Under the pieces are notes generated by a model that did no database searches, was not told the origin of the DNA, and saw only the letters and a program-made list of their open reading frames with translations. 64,000 nucleotides of DNA from Desulfovibrio sp. JY (GTDB lineage: Bacteria; Desulfobacterota; Desulfovibrionia; Desulfovibrionales; Desulfovibrionaceae): contig CP082962.1 of assembly GCA_021730285.1 (NCBI GenBank), forward strand, positions 3,729,501 to 3,793,500, read 5' to 3'. The translations under genes and the position numbers were made by a program. The stretch's first letter is position 1. Each line of letters begins with the position of its first letter. Shown here piece by piece: positions 57,456 to 64,000 of this stretch.

Positions 57456-58778
57456 ATGGAAACGCTCAAACTCGAACAATGGCCGCTGGCGCGGCTGCGG
57501 CCCTACGAGCGGGGCCTGCGCAAATACGGCAAGGACGTGGTGGAACGGATGATGTCGGCGATTCGGGAGTACGGATTTCGGGTGCCTGTGCTGGCGCGCT
57601 TCGACGGCCGCCTGCGCCTGGACGCGGCCGCGCGCCTGGGGCTGGCCACGGTGCCCGTGATCCCGGCCGACGAACTCACCGAGGCGCAAGTGCGCGCCTT
57701 CCGCCTGCTCGTCAACCGCTCAGCCACCTGGGCGGCCTGGGACGAGGAGATGGTGGCCGTGGAGCTGGAGGAGCTGCGGGAGCTGGATGTGGATCTCGCG
57801 CTCACCGGCTTCGACGTCGCCGAGCTGGACGCCCTGCTCGACCTGCTGCCGCTCCCCGGCCGCACGGATCCAGACGACGTGCCGCCTGTGCCCGAGACGC
57901 CGCAGACACGGCCGGGCGATATCTGGTTGCTTGGCCGGCATAGGTTGCTTTGCGGCGACGCCACCAGCTCGGCCGATCTGGCCGCACTGCTCGGCGATGA
58001 GCGCCCGGAGCTGGCCGTCACCGATCCACCTTACAACGTGGCCGTCGAGGGCAAGGCCGGAAAGATCCTCAACGACAACATGGCCGGAACAGCCTTCAGG
58101 GAGTTCCTGGGCCGAGCCTTTGCCGCGCTCCACGCGGTGCTGGCTGACGGCGCGGCCGTGTACATTGCCCACTCGGAGACCGAGGGCTTTGCCTTCCGCG
58201 ACGCGTTCCAGGCCGCCGGCTTCAAGCTGGCCGGGTGCCTGATCTGGCGCAAAAACGTCCACGTGCTCGGCCGCTCTGACTATCACTGGCAGCACGAGCC
58301 CATCCTTTATGGCTGGAAGCCGACCGACCGGCACGCCTGGTTCGGCGGCCGCCGCCAGACCACCCTCCTCGAGGCGCTGCCGGGCGCGGTGCTCCTGGAT
58401 GACGGCCGCGTGCAGATCCCGGCCGGCGACGACGTCTACCTTATCTCCGGCCATGATCTGGCCGTGGAAGTCGCCCCGGGCTCCATCGTCAGCGTGGACA
58501 AGCCGACACGCAGCGACGCGCACCCCACCATGAAACCCGTGGCGCTCCTCGAGCGTTTCATCCGCAACTCGTCCCGCCCTGGCGGCCTGGTCATCGATCC
58601 GTTCGGCGGCTCGGGCTCCACGCTCATGGCCTGCGAGGGCTTGGGCCGGTCCTGTCGCACCCTCGAACTGGATCCGCGCTTTTGCGACGTGATCGTGCGG
58701 CGCTGGCAGGAGCACAACGGCCGCGTGGCCACCCGTCCGGATGGACGGCCGTTCCCGGCCAGGGGGGACGCGGCATGA
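57456..58778 (+). CDS. ParB-like domain / DNA methyltransferase fusion
   Basis: A 440-residue fusion. Residues 1-120 form a ParB/sulfiredoxin-type domain (LEQWPLARLRPYERGLRKYG, VPVLARFDGRLRLDAAARLG). Residues about 150-430 form a beta-class N4/N6 methyltransferase with catalytic DPPYNV ahead of the SAM motif VIDPFGGSGSTLMACEGLGR. Such phage enzymes modify DNA to escape restriction. No cognate nuclease gene is adjacent. The stop overlaps the next start (ATGA). Confidence 0.92.
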   Translation: METLKLEQWPLARLRPYERGLRKYGKDVVERMMSAIREYGFRVPVLARFDGRLRLDAAARLGLATVPVIPADELTEAQVRAFRLLVNRSATWAAWDEEMVAVELEELRELDVDLALTGFDVAELDALLDLLPLPGRTDPDDVPPVPETPQTRPGDIWLLGRHRLLCGDATSSADLAALLGDERPELAVTDPPYNVAVEGKAGKILNDNMAGTAFREFLGRAFAALHAVLADGAAVYIAHSETEGFAFRDAFQAAGFKLAGCLIWRKNVHVLGRSDYHWQHEPILYGWKPTDRHAWFGGRRQTTLLEALPGAVLLDDGRVQIPAGDDVYLISGHDLAVEVAPGSIVSVDKPTRSDAHPTMKPVALLERFIRNSSRPGGLVIDPFGGSGSTLMACEGLGRSCRTLELDPRFCDVIVRRWQEHNGRVATRPDGRPFPARGDAA

Positions 58779-59497
58779 GCGAGGACCTGACGCCCTATCT
58801 CGCACGTAGCGCCGCCACCGATCTGCCCGCCCTGCTGCGGGCCAAGGAAGGGGCCAAGAGACGCATGAACGATACGCCGACAAAGGAAAATATCGAGGCC
58901 TTCAAGAAGGTGCGCGACGAGGTGGACAAGGCCACGACCGGAGGCGGCGAAGGTCGCATCTTCCCCAAGCGGCCGGCCGCCCTGGCCTATCTGCAGGGGC
59001 GCGGCTTTTCGATCCAGAAAACCAAGTTTTACGCCGACTGCAAGGCCGGGCTCGTGCCGACCAATGCCGCCGGCCAGTTCGAGGAGGCGGTGCTGCTGGC
59101 CTACGCCTCAAACCTCCCCACCGTGGCCAAGGAAAAGGACAGCGAACTCTCGGGAGAAGCCCGTCGGCGGCTGACGGCCGACGCGGACTACAAGTGCGAG
59201 CAAGCCAAGCTGACCCAAAAACGACGCGAGATGCTCGAGGGCAAGCTGGTCGAGCGGGTGCAGGTCGAGCGGGATCTGGCGGCCCGGGCCCAGTTCTTCA
59301 AGCGCCAGATCGAAAACGCCGGGCCGCTCTTTGGCGCGCGCATCATCGAGGCGGTCGGCGGCGACGAGACGAAGCTGCCGGAGTTCCTGCTGTTCTGGGA
59401 GCAGGCCACGGCGGACTGGATGGATGCCTGGTCGGCGGACAGGGAGTTTGTGCTCGGGACGGATGCGCCCGATGACGCGGCCTCTGGTCAGGCCTGA
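58775..59497 (+). CDS. Phage helix-turn-helix protein, possible small terminase
   Basis: A 240-residue charged protein. The segment RPAALAYLQGRGFSIQKTKFYADCKAGLVP looks like the winged-helix DNA-binding domain of Nu1-type small terminase subunits or excisionases. A helical, basic middle (KCEQAKLTQKRREMLEGKLVERVQVERDLAARAQFF) follows, as in Nu1 proteins. It is translationally coupled to the methyltransferase gene. The large terminase is not in the window, so the call is tentative. Confidence 0.6.
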   Translation: MSEDLTPYLARSAATDLPALLRAKEGAKRRMNDTPTKENIEAFKKVRDEVDKATTGGGEGRIFPKRPAALAYLQGRGFSIQKTKFYADCKAGLVPTNAAGQFEEAVLLAYASNLPTVAKEKDSELSGEARRRLTADADYKCEQAKLTQKRREMLEGKLVERVQVERDLAARAQFFKRQIENAGPLFGARIIEAVGGDETKLPEFLLFWEQATADWMDAWSADREFVLGTDAPDDAASGQA

Positions 59498-59522
59498 ACC
59501 TGTAAAACGCGAGGAGCATGGC

Positions 59523-60089
59523 ATGAGCGGAAATCCCTGGAACCAGACGTTTAGCGGACTCGCATTCGACTTGTTGGACCCGTTGTCGAACATGGTCAGC
59601 ATCAAGGACATCGCGCACGCGCTGTCGAACCAGTGCCGTTTCAACGGTCATTGCAAACGGTTTTACTCGGTGGCCGAGCACTGCGTCTATGTGTCCCGCG
59701 TCGTGCCGAAGCCCATGCGGTATCTGGCCCTGCTCCACGACGCGGCCGAGACCTACACCAATGACATCACGCGGCCGCTCAAGTCGATCCTCCCGGATTT
59801 TCGGGATGTCGAGTCCAGGATCCGGCAGGTCGTCGCCCACCGCTTGAATCTCCCCAGGGAGATCCCCGAGGAGATCCACATCGCCGACCAGCGATTGTTG
59901 GTCACCGAGTCGGAATACCTCATGTCCCCGTCGCCGCGTCCCTGGCTGGCCGGCGTTGCGCCCTACGATCTGCGCGAGATCGGCCTGCGCCACCCTAACC
60001 AGTTCGGCCTGCTGCCGCGCGACGCGCATCGTCTGTTTCTTGAGCGGTTCGCCGAGTTGTCGATTTTGGAGGATGGTCATGAGCGGTAA
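59523..60089 (+). CDS. HD-domain nucleotidase (YfbR-like)
   Basis: A 188-residue HD phosphohydrolase with His in RFYSVAEHCVYVSR, the doublet in LALLHDAAETYTNDITRPLK and a later Asp in IADQRLLVTE. The pattern is that of YfbR-type 5'-deoxynucleotidases, which release deoxynucleosides; phages use such enzymes to tune the dNTP pool. GAGGAG precedes the ATG at 59523. Confidence 0.87.
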   Translation: MSGNPWNQTFSGLAFDLLDPLSNMVSIKDIAHALSNQCRFNGHCKRFYSVAEHCVYVSRVVPKPMRYLALLHDAAETYTNDITRPLKSILPDFRDVESRIRQVVAHRLNLPREIPEEIHIADQRLLVTESEYLMSPSPRPWLAGVAPYDLREIGLRHPNQFGLLPRDAHRLFLERFAELSILEDGHER

Positions 60090-61170
60090 GTCTAAAATAG
60101 AATGGTGCGATTCCACCTGGAATCCCGTTCTCGGGTGCTCGCCGGTCTCGGCCGGGTGCGCGAACTGCTACGCCGCCCGGTGGGCCTGGCGGCTCTATCA
60201 GATGGGCCTGCAACGGTACGACATCCTGGCCAAACCGGACGGCACATGGACTGGCAGCGTCCATTTCGTCGAGGGGGAGTTGAACCGGCCTTTGACCTGG
60301 CGCAAGCCCAAGCGGATTTTCGTGTGCAGCATGGGCGATCTGTTCCATTCGCGCGTGCAGCCCTTCCTCTGGGATGAAGTGTTCTCGCGCATAGTGCTGA
60401 CGCCGCGCCACACCTATTGCATCCTGACTAAACGCCCCGAGCGGATGCGCGACGTTCTTACCGCGCCCGGCATGGCTGAACGTGTCCTTCGCAGGGCCAC
60501 CAGCTTCCCTTTGCCGTTTCACCCCACAGGCAAGCCGGCCTGGCCGCAATGGCCCCCGGCGAACGTTTTTGTCGGCACCTCCATCGAGGACCAGCCGACG
60601 GCCGACGCGCGCCTGCCGTTTGTCACCGAGTTGGCGTCCCTGGGTTGGCGGACCATGATCAGTGCCGAGCCTATGCTGGGGCCGGTGGATCTGACGCCGT
60701 GGGATAGGTGCGACCAGTGCGGAAAGCTGCGCAACAGCTTCGATCCCTACAATGGGGTTGGGAAGCCGTGGGGGTCGGATCAATGTCACGAGCATTTTAA
60801 TCCCCATGGCGGCTGCGACGGGAGTTACAGGGAGCATGTGCTCTCCTGGGTCATCTGCGGAGGCGAGTCCGGCCACCATGCCCGCCCCATGCATCCCGAT
60901 TGGGCGCGCGGGTTGCGTGACCAATGCGCGGCGGCCGGCGTGCCGTTTTTCTTCAAGCAGTGGGGAGAGTGGGGGCCACTCGAAGGCTCGGGAGCGGGCA
61001 GCCCGACTCCGGTGGCCTTTTGGAGCGAAACGGATGTTTCCCGCCCCATCGGTTGGGTCGAGGGGCTCACGACGGAAAAGACACAGCACATGGTTCGCGT
61101 CGGCAAACGCACCGCCGGCAGGATGCTGGATGGCGTGGAGCACAATGCTTTCCCGGAGACACGGTCATGA
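60079..61170 (+). CDS. Phage Gp37/Gp68 family (DUF5131) protein
   Basis: A 363-residue protein beginning SKIEWCDSTWNPVLGCSPVSAGCANCYAARWA, the family signature with a C-x6-C-x2-C cluster that resembles a radical-SAM or iron-sulfur motif. FVCSMGDLFH, YCILTKRPERM, FVGTSIEDQ, SAEPMLGPVDL and VICGGESG follow in the standard order, and a Cys-rich insert (CDQCGKLRN) lies in the middle. The biochemical role is not established. It overlaps the HD gene by 11 bases and has GGAGG upstream. Confidence 0.9.
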   Translation: MSGKSKIEWCDSTWNPVLGCSPVSAGCANCYAARWAWRLYQMGLQRYDILAKPDGTWTGSVHFVEGELNRPLTWRKPKRIFVCSMGDLFHSRVQPFLWDEVFSRIVLTPRHTYCILTKRPERMRDVLTAPGMAERVLRRATSFPLPFHPTGKPAWPQWPPANVFVGTSIEDQPTADARLPFVTELASLGWRTMISAEPMLGPVDLTPWDRCDQCGKLRNSFDPYNGVGKPWGSDQCHEHFNPHGGCDGSYREHVLSWVICGGESGHHARPMHPDWARGLRDQCAAAGVPFFFKQWGEWGPLEGSGAGSPTPVAFWSETDVSRPIGWVEGLTTEKTQHMVRVGKRTAGRMLDGVEHNAFPETRS

Positions 61171-61340
61171 AGGAACAAGCCCTTCTCCGCAAGGAGCGCC
61201 ACTACTGCAAAACCACGCCCAATTGTTGCAGTGGGTGTTTGTTCTTCCAAATCCTCAACGACAGCGGCCATTACCTGTGCGCCAAGGACGGCGCCCCGGT
61301 GCGCAAGTTCTCTTGGTGCCGCGCGTACAAGCCCGCATAA
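61167..61340 (+). CDS. Small cysteine-rich phage protein, 57 residues
   Basis: Starts by an ATGA overlap with the Gp37/68 gene. The peptide has six cysteines (HYCKTTPNCCSGCLFFQ, YLCAKD, SWCRAY), suggesting a zinc or iron-sulfur knuckle. No family recognised. The tight overlap is the main evidence that it is real. Confidence 0.65.
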   Translation: MKEQALLRKERHYCKTTPNCCSGCLFFQILNDSGHYLCAKDGAPVRKFSWCRAYKPA

Positions 61341-61351
61341 GGAGGTTGAGC

Positions 61352-62047
61352 ATGCCCATCCCCAAAGCGACCATGACCCTGCTGGCCGAAGTCCTGGACG
61401 AACGCGCCAAGCAGATTTCCAAGGGCTACACGCCCGAGCATGACGACGCGCACCAGCATGGCGAGCTGGCGATGGGTGCCGCCGCCGTGGCCTTGGCGGC
61501 GGCCGAGCGGCAGGCGGATGAACTCCACCAGTTCCTCCCGAAAGGGTTCCCCGGATCAGGGGATGTTCCCTGGCCATGGGGGGGCGAATATGTGGATCTG
61601 GTTTCCCACCGCCCTGTGCGCCGGGGGCTCATCGTCGCCATCACAATGCTCCTGGACGAAGTCGAACGCCTGGACCGACTGCGCGACGCAGGTGAGATCG
61701 AATACTGCGGCGGCTGCGGCGCGCTCGTGTGGAAGGACGAGGCCGTGGTGGACGTCGAGGGCGTGGTGCTGTGCCCCGAGTGCGCCGCCGGGAGCGAGGT
61801 CGCCTACGCCAACGAGCCCGATCCGGTGGCCCGGTTCCTGCGTGAGCGGTGCGATCGCAATCCCGAGGCCAGTGAGACCGTGGCGGACCTGTACGCGGCT
61901 TATGAGGACTGGGCTTCTCTCGATCCCACGTTTCGCATGACGTGCGTGGTTTTCAGCCGGAACCTCCAAGCACTGCCCTGGATCATGAAAGTGCAGGCCT
62001 TCGGCGCCGCGCACTTCAAGGGTGTGCATCTGCGGCGGGAGAGATAA
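61352..62047 (+). CDS. Phage protein with zinc ribbon and HTH-like tail
   Basis: A 231-residue protein. The N-terminal half is helical (MTLLAEVLDERAKQISKGYTPEHDDAHQHGELAMGAAAVAL) and resembles proteins with a conserved D-D-x-H-x-H-G-E-L segment found in phages. CGGCGALVWK then LCPEC forms a zinc ribbon near residue 130. The last 60 residues (VADLYAAYEDWASLDPTFRMTCVVFSRNL) look like a winged helix as in D5 primase tails. Ribosome site GGAGG precedes the ATG. Confidence 0.75.
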   Translation: MPIPKATMTLLAEVLDERAKQISKGYTPEHDDAHQHGELAMGAAAVALAAAERQADELHQFLPKGFPGSGDVPWPWGGEYVDLVSHRPVRRGLIVAITMLLDEVERLDRLRDAGEIEYCGGCGALVWKDEAVVDVEGVVLCPECAAGSEVAYANEPDPVARFLRERCDRNPEASETVADLYAAYEDWASLDPTFRMTCVVFSRNLQALPWIMKVQAFGAAHFKGVHLRRER

Positions 62048-62049
62048 CC

Positions 62050-62499
62050 ATGGATATCCCGCGCATCGCCATCGCCGTGCAACAGCCTTGGGCCTGGCTG
62101 CTGGTCAACGGATTCAAGGACGTGGAGAACAGGACGTGGCCGCTGCCCTCGGCCTACGTCGGCCGGCGGATCCTGATCCAGGCCAGTGCCCGGCCTACCT
62201 TCAACTTGTCCATGGCCAGGGACATCCTCGAGGAGATCCACGCCCGTTACGGCCTGCCGGGAGGACTGCGTTTCCCGGACGAGGGCCGGCAGTCCGGCGG
62301 CATCGTGGGCGTGGTCCGTTTTGTCGGCTGCGACCAGGGGCACCGCACCTCGCCCTGGGCGGAATCCGGCCAGTGGCACTGGCGCGTCGCCGATGCCGCC
62401 CCCCTGCCCTTCATGCCATGCAAGGGGCGGCTGGGGTTCTTTCGGGTGGACTATGCCGCGCCCGAGACGCGGCCCAACCTGCTGGGGGTGGCGTCGTGA
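62050..62499 (+). CDS. ASCH-domain protein
   Basis: A 149-residue ASCH (PUA-like) domain protein: AIAVQQPWAWLLVNGFKDVENRTWPLP, RRILIQASAR, GGIVGVVRFVGC. These bind RNA or modified nucleotides; the exact role in phages is unknown. It starts two bases after the previous stop, and its own stop overlaps the next gene. Confidence 0.85.
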   Translation: MDIPRIAIAVQQPWAWLLVNGFKDVENRTWPLPSAYVGRRILIQASARPTFNLSMARDILEEIHARYGLPGGLRFPDEGRQSGGIVGVVRFVGCDQGHRTSPWAESGQWHWRVADAAPLPFMPCKGRLGFFRVDYAAPETRPNLLGVAS

Positions 62500-62909
62500 G
62501 CAGGGAAACGCGCACTACGATGGATTGCTTGCGGATAATTCAGGAGAGACCTGAGTGGCGTTATCGAATTGGCAAGGTAATTAAGACTTTTGGCGACTAT
62601 TTTCCGGGGGAGACGGTATTGTATCGCAACAGTCCGGGTGGGACGTGTATTGTTGAGACGCCCATGCCGGAGGATCATTATGCCGATGGACATTGCGGAT
62701 CATTGCGAACTTGGGGAACCATCGTAGGAGTCCCCCATTTTATGGTTTCCCCTTTGGACAAGAAGGGGCCTCATCCATGTGTTGGATGCAGACAGCACAA
62801 TCGTGAAGGATTTTCTTGTTGGGTCCTGGATTATTGCGGGGTGACGCCTAAATTCTTTAGCGACCAATTCAGCGATTTCTGTAGAGATAGAAGCAAGGTA
62901 GACTTATGA
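62496..62909 (+). CDS. Hypothetical phage protein, 137 residues
   Basis: Unrecognised. GTG start overlapping the ASCH stop (GTGA); ATG 62520 is an alternative. Contains VLYRNSPGGTCIVETP, CGSLRTW and a PHPCVGCRQHN...CWVLDYC region with cysteines that may bind a metal. Its base composition is more A+T rich than the preceding phage genes, hinting at a separate origin. Confidence 0.65.
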   Translation: MSRETRTTMDCLRIIQERPEWRYRIGKVIKTFGDYFPGETVLYRNSPGGTCIVETPMPEDHYADGHCGSLRTWGTIVGVPHFMVSPLDKKGPHPCVGCRQHNREGFSCWVLDYCGVTPKFFSDQFSDFCRDRSKVDL

Positions 62910-63130
62910 GCTACCGCGATCTTTCCATCCCAAAGCGGAGGGCTTTCCTTGGCAATCAGCTTCGTGTGGTGATGAGGCTTGTCAAGGATGAAACCATCCT
63001 GTGCGCCGAGTGTGGAAAATCAATCCGCATTTTCTACGCCTACCGTTGTCGCTGGTGTGGATTTTACTTTTGCCCTGTGTGTGCGGACACCCACTTTGGG
63101 CCAGACATTTCCGAATGGAGGCTGCCATGA
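62906..63130 (+). CDS. Small zinc-finger-like phage protein, 74 residues
   Basis: Begins at an ATGA overlap. Three CxxC pairs (LCAECGK, YRCRWCGF, FCPVCAD) arranged as two zinc knuckles; the middle is aromatic. Probably a structural zinc protein that binds nucleic acid or protein. No family name recognised. Confidence 0.7.
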   Translation: MSYRDLSIPKRRAFLGNQLRVVMRLVKDETILCAECGKSIRIFYAYRCRWCGFYFCPVCADTHFGPDISEWRLP

Positions 63131-63699
63131 AACGCCGCCCCACTCCTGGTCAGCTGTCCCTGTTCGACACGACGGGCGGCATGTCCGCTTCGGTGCGAAA
63201 GAAGCCGCCGCCCGCACCACTCTTGGCTCCAAAGACCATGATCCACGATAAGCCGAAGCGACAGTCTCCGCAGATTATACAACCAGACTACATGCGTGAC
63301 GGTATGCTCTACCTCCCGGAGGGTGTTGCGCAACCGCCCTGCATGGCGAACTGGTATTGCGTGGTATCGGACGATGGGAAGCGTGACGCTTTGACCGTCC
63401 TCTACCGCATTTACAACAAGAATGAGGCCAAGGAACTCGAAGACATATCCGGAGTTCTTGAAATCCCGATCCTCGGGAGATGCTGGGAAGACCATGGAAA
63501 CTGGCTGCAGGACGTCTACAGCCCGGCCATTGACGCGTTGGAAGCCTACGCCGCCGAAACGCTGGGCACCTCTATTTTGGGTGTCAAACTGCGGCACTAT
63601 CTTGTGGTGGCTCATAGCCAGGAACAACGGTTCGAACAGCGCGACGTGCCGCATCTGGGGACCGTGCGGCCGCAGGTGAAAAGCGAGGTGGCGGCATGA
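63127..63699 (+). CDS. Hypothetical phage protein, 190 residues
   Basis: ATGA overlap with the zinc-finger gene. The first 60 residues are basic and proline rich; PTPGQLSLFD resembles the clamp-binding Q-L-S-L-F motif, so it may bind the host beta sliding clamp. The remainder (NWYCVVSDDGKRDALTVLYRIYNKNEAKELEDI onward) is unassigned. It is coupled to the PAPS-reductase-like gene downstream. Confidence 0.65.
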   Translation: MKRRPTPGQLSLFDTTGGMSASVRKKPPPAPLLAPKTMIHDKPKRQSPQIIQPDYMRDGMLYLPEGVAQPPCMANWYCVVSDDGKRDALTVLYRIYNKNEAKELEDISGVLEIPILGRCWEDHGNWLQDVYSPAIDALEAYAAETLGTSILGVKLRHYLVVAHSQEQRFEQRDVPHLGTVRPQVKSEVAA

Positions 63700-64000
63700 T
63701 GCTTGATGCCAATGGCCACGAAGCCGCACCTCTGACAGCTTACGAGCGACGTTGGGCCGAGTCCGTGGATTCCGGCAAGGTCTTGGCCGCCTACCAGGAA
63801 TTGCAGCGCCGGCAGGCTTTGCCCTTGGCCGACAAGGTAGCCATGAGCCTTGACCGCATCAGGGACTGGTACGAGGCCTGGAACGGGCAGGTGTCTGTTT
63901 CGTTTTCGGGAGGAAAGGATTCTAGCGTTTTGTTGTGGCTGGTACGCCTGATTTATCCAGACGTACCAGCAGTTTTCTGTCACACTGGCCTAGAATACCC
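63696..64000 (+). CDS. PAPS reductase-like PP-loop protein (cut by window end)
   Basis: The first 101 residues of a PP-loop ATP pyrophosphatase. SVSFSGGKDSSVLLWLVRLIYPDVPAVFCHTGLEYP carries the SGGKDS nucleotide loop and the strand typical of phage-borne PAPS-reductase-family proteins. ATGA overlap with the gene before. Related enzymes activate substrates by adenylation, in assimilatory sulfate reduction or nucleic-acid sulfur modification; the phage version's reaction is not known. Confidence 0.85.
   Translation, partial: MMLDANGHEAAPLTAYERRWAESVDSGKVLAAYQELQRRQALPLADKVAMSLDRIRDWYEAWNGQVSVSFSGGKDSSVLLWLVRLIYPDVPAVFCHTGLEY

Overview
This is a high-G+C chromosomal window from what looks like a sulfate-reducing deltaproteobacterium of the Desulfovibrionaceae (Desulfovibrio/Solidesulfovibrio-like). 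Pointers are hydrogenase maturation genes hypC and hypD, a bacteriohemerythrin, a PHP-glycosyltransferase fusion, a tRNA nucleotidyltransferase carrying DHH and CBS domains, and CofD/HprK-type genes of the 'GAK' kind. The genus is an inference; there is no rRNA to check it. Most of the many long antisense reading frames are shadows of GC-rich genes and were left out.

Layout. 0-5.2 kb (minus): ferredoxin-nitroreductase (cut by the window edge), two glycosyltransferase-type genes, a YHS-domain protein and folK. 5.3-7.3 kb: a relatively AT-rich, membrane-anchored diguanylate cyclase. 7.5-11.3 kb (plus): XerD-like recombinase and the DHH-CBS-tRNA nucleotidyltransferase. 11.6-15.1 kb (minus): aat, clpA and clpS, a complete N-degron set. 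15.5-17.5 kb (minus): CYTH protein, hypD, hypC. 18-22 kb: HD hydrolase, ddl, carA, TPR protein. 22.4-28 kb: L,D-transpeptidase, bacteriohemerythrin, then a co-directional run pstB-phoU-HprK-like kinase-CofD-like protein. 28.5-35.5 kb: PHP-glycosyltransferase, methyltransferase, radical SAM protein, and a ParA-type ATPase / basic repeat protein / amphi-Trp protein cluster. 35.6-46.6 kb (minus): amino-acid racemase, an enlarged macromolecular-synthesis cluster (rpsU-yqeY-mutS2-dnaG-rpoD), a small membrane protein, HU, rsmA and a glycosyltransferase. 46.7-50.4 kb: a second diguanylate cyclase and a secreted subtilase with RTX repeats.

50.4-53.1 kb is scar tissue: N- and C-terminal remnants of umuC flank an AT-rich SGNH-type gene. 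At 53.22 kb lies the 3' half of a tRNA-Arg(CCG) gene with its hairpin, read as an attachment site. From there to the right edge runs the end of an integrated phage: D5-type helicase, an iteron-like repeat array, zinc-finger/Toprim primase, a ParB-methyltransferase fusion, a helix-turn-helix (possible small terminase) protein, an HD nucleotidase, a Gp37/Gp68 protein, several small cysteine-rich proteins, an ASCH protein and a PAPS-reductase-like protein cut by the window edge. Many phage genes are joined by ATGA overlaps, indicating one translationally coupled transcript. No integrase is in the window.

The most unusual non-coding signals are (i) a palindromic repeat family sitting directly after stop codons in one orientation, with a compensatory base-pair change, twice paired with a second palindrome just before the next start codon; and (ii) two hairpins sharing a 33-nt core but with unrelated, self-complementary outer arms. 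The best candidates for undescribed biology among the genes are the ParA/basic-repeat/amphi-Trp cluster and the HprK-like/CofD-like pair placed behind pstB-phoU.
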